From contig NZ_JAEAGO010000001.1 of the NCBI RefSeq assembly GCF_016464625.1, forward strand, positions 248,001 to 312,000: 64,000 nucleotides of DNA, read 5' to 3'. Origin of the DNA: Penaeicola halotolerans. GTDB taxonomy: Bacteria; Bacteroidota; Bacteroidia; Cytophagales; Cyclobacteriaceae. Positions within the stretch are counted from its first letter, which is position 1. The number at the start of each line of letters is the position of its first letter. Position numbers and translations under genes: made by a program. Below are positions 9,582 through 17,426 of the stretch, one piece after another. The notes beneath the pieces were generated by a model. That model saw only the letters and a list, made by a program, of their open reading frames with translations. It did not search any database and was not told the DNA's origin.

Positions 9582-10517
9582 ATGAAAGTACTGATCATAG
9601 ATGAAATGCACCCTAGTATAATTCCTTTGCTAGAGGATTTAAACTATAAGGTAGATTATAAGCCGAAGATCAGTCGTGAGGAAATTCAAGCTTCTCTTTC
9701 TGATTATGTAGGGATGATCATTAGGAGTAAAACGCCTATTGATCAGGCACTATTGATGCATGCTGATCGGCTGAAATTCATCGCTAGGGCTGGCGCTGGT
9801 CTTGATCAGATAGACCTAGAGGAGGTAACACGCAGAGGTATTCAGCTTTTTCATGCCCCAGAGGGAAACAGAGACGCAGTAGCAGAGCATGCTCTCGGGA
9901 TGCTTTTGATGCTTTTTAATAGACTTCACATAGCCAATCAAGAAGTAAAGCAACGAGTCTGGGCTAGAGAAGCTAATAGAGGCATTGAGCTCAAAGGAAA
10001 GACTGTAGGAATCATAGGTTATGGTAATATGGGACAGGCATTTGCACAAAGATTGAGTGGATTTGGTGTTCGAGTATTAGCCTATGATAAATATAAATCT
10101 GGTTTTTCTGATGCTTTTGCAGATGAGGCGAGTCTATCAGAAATACAAAAACAGGCAGATGTACTAAGCCTGCATATTCCGCTTACAGAGGAAAATAAGT
10201 ATTTACTGAATAAGGAGTTTTTGTCTCAGTTTAACAAGCCCTTTTATCTGATCAATACCGCTAGGGGGGAGTTGATCCAGTTAGAAACACTGCTGTGGGC
10301 GCTAGAGGAACAGATTTTACTTGGAGCATGCCTAGATGTGCTAGAAAATGAAAAGCTTCAAACGTTGAGCGGAGAAGAGGAAACACTTTTAGATCAGTTG
10401 GCAGCCAAAGAACAAGTGGTTTTTTCTCCACATATCGCTGGATGGACGCATGAGTCTTACAGAAAAATCAATGAAGTGCTTGCTGCTAAAATCAAGGGAG
10501 CTTTTAAAAATCATTAA
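9582..10517 (+). CDS. D-isomer-specific 2-hydroxyacid dehydrogenase (phosphoglycerate-dehydrogenase-like)
   Basis: NAD-dependent oxidoreductase of the D-2-hydroxyacid family, 311 residues. The Rossmann motif GKTVGIIGYGNMGQAF lies around residues 143-158. The catalytic Arg is in LINTARGELI, the Glu in LDVLENEK and the His in FSPHIAGWTHES. RAGAGLDQIDL near residue 68 is the substrate-side motif. It lacks the C-terminal ACT domain of long SerA proteins. It could supply 3-phosphohydroxypyruvate for serine synthesis or act on another 2-hydroxyacid; no serC or serB neighbour is here to decide. It lies 8 bp behind mgtE and probably shares its transcript. Confidence 0.88.
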   Translation: MKVLIIDEMHPSIIPLLEDLNYKVDYKPKISREEIQASLSDYVGMIIRSKTPIDQALLMHADRLKFIARAGAGLDQIDLEEVTRRGIQLFHAPEGNRDAVAEHALGMLLMLFNRLHIANQEVKQRVWAREANRGIELKGKTVGIIGYGNMGQAFAQRLSGFGVRVLAYDKYKSGFSDAFADEASLSEIQKQADVLSLHIPLTEENKYLLNKEFLSQFNKPFYLINTARGELIQLETLLWALEEQILLGACLDVLENEKLQTLSGEEETLLDQLAAKEQVVFSPHIAGWTHESYRKINEVLAAKIKGAFKNH

Positions 10518-10678
10518 TTAAGTTACTAGTAAAGTGTTTTATTAATTTATATGCGCTAAGAAGTCATCTTTTGAGATGAATCGGACATGCACTGTCAATA
10601 TCAGATTGAAAGGCTTGTTTCGAATCTGCATTATGCTTAATTTTGACTTAATATTAAACATATCGGAAATAATGTGCT

Positions 10679-10702
10679 AACGGTCTTCGCTTAGAAGCCG
10701 TT
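10679..10702 (+). terminator. Hairpin with T-rich tail in the greA leader
   Basis: Arms AACGG/CCGTT and CTTC/GAAG pair with one bulged T at 10684 and a GCTTA loop, followed by ATTTTATTTT. It lies 162 bp after the dehydrogenase stop and only 36 bp before the greA ATG. It could end the upstream transcript or act as an attenuator in the greA leader. The 10518-10678 stretch in front holds no ORF that I can support. Confidence 0.55.
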
Positions 10703-10738
10703 ATTTTATTTTAGGACAAGGAGACATTAAAAAATATT

Positions 10739-11212
10739 ATGGCAAAGTTATCTTATTACACAGAGGAAGGGCTGAAGAAGTTGAAGGACGAGCTTCACAC
10801 TTTGAAGACTAAGGGAAGAACTGACATCGCAAAGCAGATAGCAGAGGCTAGAGATAAGGGAGACTTGAGTGAAAATGCAGAATATGATGCAGCAAAAGAC
10901 GCTCAGGGACTGTTAGAATTGAAGATCTCAAAATTGGAAGAGGTAGTAGGCAACGCCCGAGTGATCGATGAGTCTACACTAGACACTTCTAAAGTATCTA
11001 TACTTTCTAAAGTGACGATCAAAAACAAGAAAAATGGCATGCAAGTGACCTACACTTTAGTTTCTGAAGAAGAGGCTGACCTGAAGGCTGGCAAGATTTC
11101 TATTGGCTCTCCATTTGGACAGGGGTTGATGGGTAAGAAAGTTGGTGATATAGCAGAGATCAAAGCACCTGCTGGAGTGATGGAATTTGAAATCTTAGAA
11201 ATAGGCTTCTAA
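10739..11212 (+). CDS. greA: Transcription elongation factor GreA
   Basis: Binds in the secondary channel of RNA polymerase and stimulates cleavage of backtracked RNA. 157 residues. The N-terminal coiled coil carries the tip motif GDLSENAEYDAAK, with the acidic residues D42 and E45 matching D41 and E44 of E. coli, followed by an FKBP-like C-terminal domain (ISIGSPFGQGLMGKKVGD). It is followed 2 bp later by the HIT protein gene, a common pairing in Bacteroidota. Confidence 0.97.
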   Translation: MAKLSYYTEEGLKKLKDELHTLKTKGRTDIAKQIAEARDKGDLSENAEYDAAKDAQGLLELKISKLEEVVGNARVIDESTLDTSKVSILSKVTIKNKKNGMQVTYTLVSEEEADLKAGKISIGSPFGQGLMGKKVGDIAEIKAPAGVMEFEILEIGF

Positions 11213-11214
11213 TC

Positions 11215-11610
11215 ATGGCTTCGATCTTTACAAAAATCATCAACCGAGAGATTCCAGCACAGATCATAGCTGAGGATGATCGATATATCGCTTTTTTGGA
11301 TATCATGCCATTGGTCAGAGGGCATGTCTTAGTGGTGCCTAAGCAAGAGGTAAACTATATCTTTGATCTAGAAGACGAAGTTTTGGCGGGGTTGCATGTT
11401 TTTGCCAAAAAAGTAGCTAAAGCGATCGATCAAGCAGTCAAATGCACTCGAGTAGGCGTAGCAGTGATAGGTCTGGAAGTACCGCATGTACACGTACATT
11501 TGGTTCCACTTAGAACGATGGATGATATCAATTTTACAAGACCGAAGCTTAAGCTCTCAGATGAAGAGCTCAAAGAGGTCGGAGATCAAATCAGAGCCAA
11601 ACTAGCATAA
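11215..11610 (+). CDS. HIT-family nucleotide hydrolase
   Basis: Small (131 residues) histidine-triad protein that hydrolyses or transfers nucleotidyl groups. It starts SIFTKIINREIPAQIIAEDD, and the catalytic triad is VPHVHVHLVPL with histidines 91, 93 and 95. DIMPLVRGHVLVVPK is the usual N-terminal core strand. It lies 2 bp behind greA and is closed by a strong terminator. The physiological substrate is unknown for most members; HinT-like adenosine phosphoramidase is the best guess. Confidence 0.93.
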   Translation: MASIFTKIINREIPAQIIAEDDRYIAFLDIMPLVRGHVLVVPKQEVNYIFDLEDEVLAGLHVFAKKVAKAIDQAVKCTRVGVAVIGLEVPHVHVHLVPLRTMDDINFTRPKLKLSDEELKEVGDQIRAKLA

Positions 11611-11626
11611 GAAATTATAATGTGAA

Positions 11627-11658
11627 AAGCCCTCAGTTAATTGATTAGCTGAGGGCTT
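11627..11658. terminator. Bidirectional terminator between HIT gene and ruvC
   Basis: AAGCCCTCAG (11627-11636) pairs with CTGAGGGCTT (11649-11658). The inner bases also pair down to a TTGA loop, and T-rich sequence follows. It lies between convergent stop codons at 11610 and 11685. Confidence 0.85.
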
Positions 11659-11684
11659 ATTTTTATGATGGATAAATGAGAAAC

Positions 11685-12257
11685 TCAGATGAGTCTATCA
11701 GGATTATCTATGAGAAATGATTTCCAACCTTTAGCATTACCCTTAGACTGTAGTCGACCATCGTGATAATGGTGGCAAAGTGCTACAGCTAGCGCATCTG
11801 TAGCATCCAAAAGTTTGGGTAGTTCTTTGATTTGAAGCAGTGTTTTGAGCATTTCAGCTACCTGTTCTTTTGAGGCATTCCCATTGCCAGTGACAGATTG
11901 CTTGACTTTCTTAGGTGCATACTCTGTGATAGGAATCTCGCGGGCTAGTGCCGCTGCCATAGCAACTCCTTGAGCACGACCTAGCTTCAGCATGGATTGT
12001 ACATTTTGTCCGTAGAATGGAGCTTCCAATGCTACGTTATCTGGTTCAAATTCCTCTATCAGTCCACTAATTCGCTCAAAGATTTTTTTGAGTTTGAGCT
12101 CGTGACCTGTGTATTTTTTGAGGTGGATGACACCAAACTGAAGTAGGGTTACTTTTTGGCCAAGAGTATGGATTACCCCATAACCCATGATATTAGTACC
12201 AGGGTCTATTCCTAGGATTATTTTCTCTTTAGGTTTACTTTTATCTAAATTGCTCAC
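11685..12257 (-). CDS. ruvC: Holliday junction resolvase RuvC
   Basis: Cuts Holliday junctions symmetrically at the end of recombination. 190 residues with the four acidic active-site positions: D18 in LGIDPGT, E78 in ALEAPFYG, and D151 and D154 in [10 protein letters not shown]. The start is a GTG ending at 12257; no ATG precedes the first beta-strand, so GTG is the only sensible start. Only two bases separate it from the ATG of the divergent flippase-like gene, so its promoter must lie inside that gene. ruvA and ruvB are not nearby. Confidence 0.96.
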   Translation of the reverse strand: MSNLDKSKPKEKIILGIDPGTNIMGYGVIHTLGQKVTLLQFGVIHLKKYTGHELKLKKIFERISGLIEEFEPDNVALEAPFYGQNVQSMLKLGRAQGVAMAAALAREIPITEYAPKKVKQSVTGNGNASKEQVAEMLKTLLQIKELPKLLDATDALAVALCHHYHDGRLQSKGNAKGWKSFLIDNPDRLI

Positions 12258-12259
12258 TT

Positions 12260-13150
12260 ATGCAAAGTAAGAACATTCTGCTGAAGTCTGGCGGTCTTTT
12301 GATGATTAAAATTGTAGTCACTCTAGGGGTAGTGGGCTATTTATGGCATCATTTGCATCAAGAAGAGCAAGTCTTCAAACAAACTTTGGAATGGCTTCAA
12401 AACATAGGGGAGGACACTGCTTCCTGGGGCTTACTTTTCTTTATCATTCTGCTAGTTCCTATCAACTGGGCCTTAGAAGCTAAAAGATGGCAATTAATAC
12501 AAGGTGATAGCTTCTTTGATTCATTTCAAACAGTTTTAAGTGCTTTGGGTACTGGACTAATCGCTCCTCAGTATGTAGCTGAGCTATGGACAAGGATGCA
12601 GTTTAGAGGTGATCTTAGCAGAACTGAATTGACCAAACGCTGGGCTTTTAATAGTATACTTTTAGCGATGATAGTCGTTTTTGTAGGAGGGTCATTTTTA
12701 TTTTTTAAGCGCACTACATTGCCTATTAGCTACTATTTCATAATTCTCTTTTTACTTATTGCCCTTAGCTTTTGGATGATTAAAAAGCTGAAACTAGTGG
12801 TTTCCTCTTTTAAACAATGGGCTATCTTGGGCTTGACACTCTTGAGATATATAGTCTTCAGCAGTCAATTCGTCTTGATGCTTTATCTTTCAGATGTGCC
12901 GGTGAATGTATCAGAATTGATAGCCTGTGTGAGCATGATCTACCTATTCAAGACCATTTTACCTGTTTTAGGCATCATTGCGGAGATTGGTTTGAGAGAG
13001 GCTACTGCTTTATATTTTTTCCAAGATTATGGGGTGGCAGAGTGGCCAATAGTCATGGCTAGTTTTAGTATCTGGTTTGTAAATATTCTAGTGCCTGGAC
13101 TTTTAGGATTAGTGATTTGGTGTCGTACAAAATCATTAAAGGTATGTTGA
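12260..13150 (+). CDS. Lysylphosphatidylglycerol-synthetase/flippase-like integral membrane protein (UPF0104 type)
   Basis: A 296-residue polytopic protein with about seven to eight hydrophobic helices (around 17-32, 54-70, 130-148, 155-172, 185-205, 215-235, 240-260, 268-290). It resembles the 'flippase-like domain' found in MprF and in the DUF/UPF0104 family, with conserved features such as WALEAKRWQ and LGTGLIAPQYVAELWTR. These proteins are thought to move lipids or lipid-linked glycans across the inner membrane. It heads an operon with two GT2 enzymes and a polysaccharide deacetylase, consistent with glycan-lipid export. A later ATG at 12302 is an alternative start. It overlaps the next gene by 34 bp. 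Confidence 0.75.
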   Translation: MQSKNILLKSGGLLMIKIVVTLGVVGYLWHHLHQEEQVFKQTLEWLQNIGEDTASWGLLFFIILLVPINWALEAKRWQLIQGDSFFDSFQTVLSALGTGLIAPQYVAELWTRMQFRGDLSRTELTKRWAFNSILLAMIVVFVGGSFLFFKRTTLPISYYFIILFLLIALSFWMIKKLKLVVSSFKQWAILGLTLLRYIVFSSQFVLMLYLSDVPVNVSELIACVSMIYLFKTILPVLGIIAEIGLREATALYFFQDYGVAEWPIVMASFSIWFVNILVPGLLGLVIWCRTKSLKVC

Positions 13151-14262
13151 CAGTAGTTTGGGTATTTTTCTACATAGCATATTCACTAGTCTTAGTTCAT
13201 TTAGTTAGGTGCTGGAAACAGCTTCCATCAGCTACTTTACATGATCATAGTGAGTTGGAAATCTCACTTATCATTCCGTTTAGAAATGAAGCTGAGAGGC
13301 TACCTCGACTTCTTGAAAGCTTGTCTACGCAGCAGTACAAACACTTAGAAATCATCTTTATTGATGATTATTCGACTGACCATTCGGTAGGTATTATTGA
13401 CGAATTCATAGCTGCAGCGCCACTTGACTGTCGACTGATAAATAATCAAAACCAAGGAAAAAAATGGGCTATCACCACTGGCATTCAAGCGGCTAGAGGG
13501 AAAATTATCTTGACAACAGATGCAGATTGTGTCTTAGGTGCAAGTATACCAATAATTGTAGCTAGTACTTTTGAAAATGAAGCTTGTCATTTAGCTTTTG
13601 GAGCAGTGGGCTTCAAGCAAACCGATCAGTTGGTAGAAAAGCTTCAGCAGATAGAATTCGCTAGTTTGATGGCAGTCAATGCTAGTATGGCAGCTAGTGG
13701 GTCTCCTCTGACTGGCAGTGCGGCTTTCATGGCATTTCGAAAGTCAAGCTTTGAAACGGTAGGAGGGTTTGAAGGGAATTTTGATATTCCTAGTGGGGAT
13801 GATGAGTTTTTGATTCGTAAAATCAAAAGTGCTTTTCCAGATGGTATTACTTTTATCAAACATCCTAATGCCAGGGTTACTACCGAGTATATCAAATCGT
13901 GGAGGGATTTCTATCATCAGCGGGTAAGGTGGGCTGGAAAGTGGCGCCAAAGTAGCCATGGAAAAGAGCGCTGGGCAGGACCTGCTGTATTCCTTTTTCA
14001 TTTGGTAAGTCTGGCAGGAATCACCGGACTACTCTTTGACTCGATTTCAATTTATTGGGTTTTGGGAGGTTTACTAAGTAGAGCTTTTTTTGAATACCAG
14101 TTGATTCACGGCTACTTGAGATTTTACAGTGTTCGAGTATCTTTCCTTCACGTGCTTTGCTTATCTTTGATTTATTCTTTGTATGCCATATTCTTTGGGA
14201 TAGCGGCTAATATCAATCAGTATGACTGGAAAGGCAGAAGATACCATGCACATGACCGATGA
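13117..14262 (+). CDS. Membrane-anchored GT2 glycosyltransferase
   Basis: A 381-residue family 2 glycosyltransferase with one N-terminal membrane helix, a cytoplasmic GT-A domain and about three C-terminal helices. Visible motifs are LIIPFRNEAERLPRLLESL, IIFIDDYSTD, a DxD-type TTDADC near residue 137, SGDDEFL, and the processivity-type QRVRWAGKW (QxxRW). This layout is that of BcsA/HasA-like processive or Cdc-type synthases, so it probably polymerises or elongates an envelope glycan. The start overlaps the preceding gene by 34 bp; an ATG at 13144 would shorten the overlap to 7 bp. Its product probably feeds the deacetylase downstream. Confidence 0.87.
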   Translation: MVSYKIIKGMLTVVWVFFYIAYSLVLVHLVRCWKQLPSATLHDHSELEISLIIPFRNEAERLPRLLESLSTQQYKHLEIIFIDDYSTDHSVGIIDEFIAAAPLDCRLINNQNQGKKWAITTGIQAARGKIILTTDADCVLGASIPIIVASTFENEACHLAFGAVGFKQTDQLVEKLQQIEFASLMAVNASMAASGSPLTGSAAFMAFRKSSFETVGGFEGNFDIPSGDDEFLIRKIKSAFPDGITFIKHPNARVTTEYIKSWRDFYHQRVRWAGKWRQSSHGKERWAGPAVFLFHLVSLAGITGLLFDSISIYWVLGGLLSRAFFEYQLIHGYLRFYSVRVSFLHVLCLSLIYSLYAIFFGIAANINQYDWKGRRYHAHDR

Positions 14263-14506
14263 GGAATTTGATGTTTTAGACGAACTGTATTTTGTACAGT
14301 CTTTTGAATACCTTCTTGGTCAATTAGATTTCACCCCTTCGAGCTTGCTTGAGATCTTAGCAAAATTATTCGATAAAGGCTGGGTCAAATGTTTTTCTTC
14401 TATGAATGAGGAGATATTTGACAAAGACATTGATATCAAGGCCAAAGGGGCGACTTATTATTATCTGGCAACGAAAGCAGGTCTTTTGGCGCATAATGGA
14501 CATTGA
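14222..14506 (+). CDS. Small acidic protein of unknown function in glycan operon
   Basis: A 94-residue ORF I do not recognise by name. It is acidic at the N-terminus (MTDEEFDVLDELYFV), predicted helical, and contains a winged-helix-like pattern (SLLEILAKLFDKGWVKCF) ending in ATKAGLLAHNGH. That resembles the small transcription-regulator or effector fold with a wing. The start may be 14246 or 14252, which would reduce the 41-bp overlap with the GT2 gene. Its TGA lies in the same frame as the following phosphatase gene, three bases before that gene's TTG start, so a stop readthrough would fuse the two. The tight packing suggests it is a real gene, possibly a partner of the phosphatase. Confidence 0.7.
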   Translation: MTGKAEDTMHMTDEEFDVLDELYFVQSFEYLLGQLDFTPSSLLEILAKLFDKGWVKCFSSMNEEIFDKDIDIKAKGATYYYLATKAGLLAHNGH

Positions 14507-14509
14507 GTT

Positions 14510-15721
14510 TTGGAAATTGAAAACGTAGATTTTAAGAGAAAGGAACTAGAGCTCAACGCGCTTCTAGAAGTCACGATGGCGATTAATAACAATCTCCCAG
14601 AGGATTCGCTTTTCAAAATTTTCAAGTTTACCTGCCTCCCTTATCTCAAAGTCAAATCTCTCGTGCTCTATACAAAGACAGGAGATACACTTACGGTCAA
14701 AGTAAGTCATGGCATCAATGAATCAGAAGTACCCGTTTTGCCAACGAATTATTTCAAGCGTCACAGCGAACTTACAGATGCGGCAAATTTCAGATCGGAT
14801 TTCCCCGTATTTGCTTTATTTGAGAGATATATCCCCGTATTTCACAAATCTGAATTGCTTGCTGTAGTTCTAGTTAAATCTAGTAAAGGGGCCATTTTGG
14901 ATCTCACTTTCATACAAGCGCTCATCAATATCCTGGTGGTAGCTGTAGAGAACAAACGTTTTGCTAGGAAACAGCTAGAGCAGGAGCGACTTCGAAAGGA
15001 GATAGAGATTGCTTCTGAAGTACAGCAATTGCTCCTTCCCAAAAATCTACCTTGGAGAGATAAGCTTAAGGTCAAAGTAAGTTATCAGCCTCACTCCATG
15101 GTAGGAGGTGATTACTATGACTTTATAGAAAAAGATAACAACACTTTTATCTTTTGTATAGCAGATGTCTCGGGCAAAGGCATGCCAGCAGCTATGCTGA
15201 TGTCAAATTTTCAAGCTGCCCTAAGAACCTTGGTGCGTAATACCAACGATATAGGGCTCATAGCTCGTGAGCTAAACACCTCAGTCTTTGAGAATAGTGG
15301 AGGAGAGCGATTTATCACCTTCTTCATCGGTCAATATTTGATCAAAGAGCGTACACTCAACTATATCAATGCAGGCCATAATCTACCGATTCTCTGTCAA
15401 AATGAGGGCAGGCAAGTGGAGGCTTTGGATGCAGGGACTACTATCTTGGGAGCTTTCGAAGAATTGCCCTTTTTGAAACAAGGTGTGATCGAAAATTTGA
15501 ATCACTTTACAGTTCACTTATTTACAGATGGACTGACAGAGACTTTCAATGACGCTCAGGAGTACTATGGGGATGAGCGTTTTTATGATTTTATCAAGAC
15601 CCACAGTTTGATGGATCCCGAGCGCTTTCACGAGTACTTTTTTAGAGAGTTGGATGTTTGGAGAAATGGCCAACCTTATATAGATGACGTCACGCTACTA
15701 AGTATAGAAGTGAAGCCATGA
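14510..15721 (+). CDS. GAF-domain PP2C/SpoIIE-type serine phosphatase
   Basis: A 403-residue protein with an N-terminal helix (KRKELELNALLEVTMAINN), a GAF-like sensor domain at about 25-155, a linker helix (QLEQERLRKEIEIASEVQQLLLP) and a C-terminal PP2C/SpoIIE domain. The metal-binding aspartates lie in VGGDYYDF (D201), IADVSGKGMPAAM and LFTDGLTETF. This is the RsbU architecture, which dephosphorylates anti-sigma antagonists or other Ser/Thr phosphoproteins in response to a ligand. No RsbV/RsbW-like partner is in the window. The start codon is TTG at 14510, the first possible start after the preceding in-frame TGA. Its position inside a glycan operon suggests control of envelope synthesis. 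Confidence 0.88.
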   Translation: MEIENVDFKRKELELNALLEVTMAINNNLPEDSLFKIFKFTCLPYLKVKSLVLYTKTGDTLTVKVSHGINESEVPVLPTNYFKRHSELTDAANFRSDFPVFALFERYIPVFHKSELLAVVLVKSSKGAILDLTFIQALINILVVAVENKRFARKQLEQERLRKEIEIASEVQQLLLPKNLPWRDKLKVKVSYQPHSMVGGDYYDFIEKDNNTFIFCIADVSGKGMPAAMLMSNFQAALRTLVRNTNDIGLIARELNTSVFENSGGERFITFFIGQYLIKERTLNYINAGHNLPILCQNEGRQVEALDAGTTILGAFEELPFLKQGVIENLNHFTVHLFTDGLTETFNDAQEYYGDERFYDFIKTHSLMDPERFHEYFFRELDVWRNGQPYIDDVTLLSIEVKP

Positions 15722-16347
15722 TTATCCATCGGATACCCACGTTTATTCAAAAGCTATTTCCCGACTTTATCTGGTCTATCGATACGATTGAGAAAGCAAT
15801 CTATCTCAGCTTTGACGATGGTCCAGTGCCAGAAGTCACCCCTTGGGTATTGGATATTTTGGCTAGTTTTGGAGCTAAAGCCACTTTCTTCTGCGTAGGA
15901 GATAATGTCAAAAAACATCCTGAGATCTTTCAACGAATACTTACAGAGGGACATCAAGTGGGCAATCATACGCAGCACCATCTCAACGGCTGGAAAACGC
16001 CACTGGATTCTTATTTGAAAGATACTGAAGAAGCGAATGCTATCATGCAGCAGTTTACCGAATCTCCTTTACGCTACTTCAGACCACCTTATGGAAGGAT
16101 GCGTATGGGCCAAGCCAAGGCACTGAAACAAAGCTATGATATAGTGATGTGGGAAGTACTGACTGCTGACTATGATCCTACACTCTCAGCCAAAAGTTGT
16201 CTAGCAAATAGTATCAGAGCAACTAGAAGTGGCTCAGTAGTGGTCTTTCATGACCATGAGAAGTGTTTCAGTAAGTTGCAGAAAGTATTGCCTGCATACT
16301 TGTCACATTTTCAGCAGTTAGGATATAGTTTTCAAAGACTGCCATGA
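15718..16347 (+). CDS. Polysaccharide deacetylase (NodB homology domain)
   Basis: A 209-residue carbohydrate esterase family 4 protein. The NodB motifs are LSFDDGPVPEVTP (D33, D34), VGNHTQHH with the metal-ligand histidines H84 and H88, RPPYGRMR, and a final VVFHDHEK. It removes N- or O-acetyl groups from a polysaccharide, probably peptidoglycan or an exported glycan. No clear signal peptide is seen, so it may act in the cytoplasm or be anchored through its short N-terminus. It overlaps both neighbours by ATGA, so it is tightly coupled in translation to the phosphatase and to the second GT2. Confidence 0.9.
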   Translation: MIIHRIPTFIQKLFPDFIWSIDTIEKAIYLSFDDGPVPEVTPWVLDILASFGAKATFFCVGDNVKKHPEIFQRILTEGHQVGNHTQHHLNGWKTPLDSYLKDTEEANAIMQQFTESPLRYFRPPYGRMRMGQAKALKQSYDIVMWEVLTADYDPTLSAKSCLANSIRATRSGSVVVFHDHEKCFSKLQKVLPAYLSHFQQLGYSFQRLP

Positions 16348-17426
16348 TTTTTCTGATTTTAATCATCGGCCTATTGATCATCCAAGACTTTTTACTGCTC
16401 TTGGTGTTTCGTGCTGATCCCATTTTGGCTCAAAAGGAAACTCCTAAAGTGACGCTGATGATCGCGGTGAGAAATGAGTCAGCTAACATGGAACCACTCA
16501 TCCAGTCGCTCAAGGCCTTGGATTATCCCGTAGATCGCTTACAAATATTGATTGGAGATGATCGCTCAGAAGATGATACTTGGCAAAAGCTCAAGGAGCT
16601 GACTGCGGGTGATGATCGATTTACTTGCTATGAAATAGCCCCGCTCTATCCTCTCAATGGCAAAGCGAATGTGCTGGCTCAGCTATCTGTTTATGCGCGA
16701 GGTGATTATTACTTATATACAGATGCTGATTGTCGACCAAATGCTCAGTGGGTGAGACAGATGCTAGCACAACTCATGAATAAAAATGCAGCGCTGATTA
16801 GTGGAATCACTACGGTTTCTTCAGGGGGCTATTATGGACATTTACAAAACCTGGATTGGCTACTGACACTCGGCATGGTCAAAGCAATCACGAGACTTGG
16901 TCTGCCTGTCACGGCAATGGGCAATAATATGGCGATCACACAAAATGCTTATCAGCAGGTGGGAGGCTTTGCTACGCAGCCTTTTTCTTTGACAGAGGAC
17001 TTTGAGCTCATGCATCAGGTCAAAAGCAAAAAGGGAAGCATAGACTTAATCATCAATGCCGCCACGCACATATACACACACCCCATAGCAGACCTTAAAG
17101 GTCTACTACAACAGCGCAAGCGGTGGATGACGGGAGCTGTCAAACTACCATTTTTATTGGTTTTCCTCTTAGGCTTGCAAGTTGCATTTTTTCCAGCAGT
17201 GGTGGCTTTGATTTGTAATCACATGACTTTGGGTGTATTTGCTTGGATGATCAAACTTTCGATTCAATCCTTATTTATACAAAAAGTAGCCAGATCAGCG
17301 GAACAAAGAGTTTCTTTTTGGCATTTTCTGTTTTATGAAATCTATTATTTAAGTTTGTCCATCGCCACGGTGGTCTACTTTATATTACCTATTAAAACCT
17401 ATTGGAAAGGGAAGAGCTATAAATGA
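16344..17426 (+). CDS. Second membrane GT2 glycosyltransferase
   Basis: A 360-residue family 2 enzyme with an N-terminal membrane helix (FLILIIGLLIIQDFLLLLVF), the GT-A motifs MIAVRNESANMEPLI, ILIGDDRSEDDT and YTDADCRPN, and a C-terminal QRKRWMTG (QxxRW) followed by two or more membrane helices. Like the first GT2 of the operon it has the processive-synthase signature, but the sequences differ clearly, so they probably act in successive steps. It overlaps the deacetylase (ATGA) and the TatD gene (ATGA). Confidence 0.88.
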   Translation: MIFLILIIGLLIIQDFLLLLVFRADPILAQKETPKVTLMIAVRNESANMEPLIQSLKALDYPVDRLQILIGDDRSEDDTWQKLKELTAGDDRFTCYEIAPLYPLNGKANVLAQLSVYARGDYYLYTDADCRPNAQWVRQMLAQLMNKNAALISGITTVSSGGYYGHLQNLDWLLTLGMVKAITRLGLPVTAMGNNMAITQNAYQQVGGFATQPFSLTEDFELMHQVKSKKGSIDLIINAATHIYTHPIADLKGLLQQRKRWMTGAVKLPFLLVFLLGLQVAFFPAVVALICNHMTLGVFAWMIKLSIQSLFIQKVARSAEQRVSFWHFLFYEIYYLSLSIATVVYFILPIKTYWKGKSYK

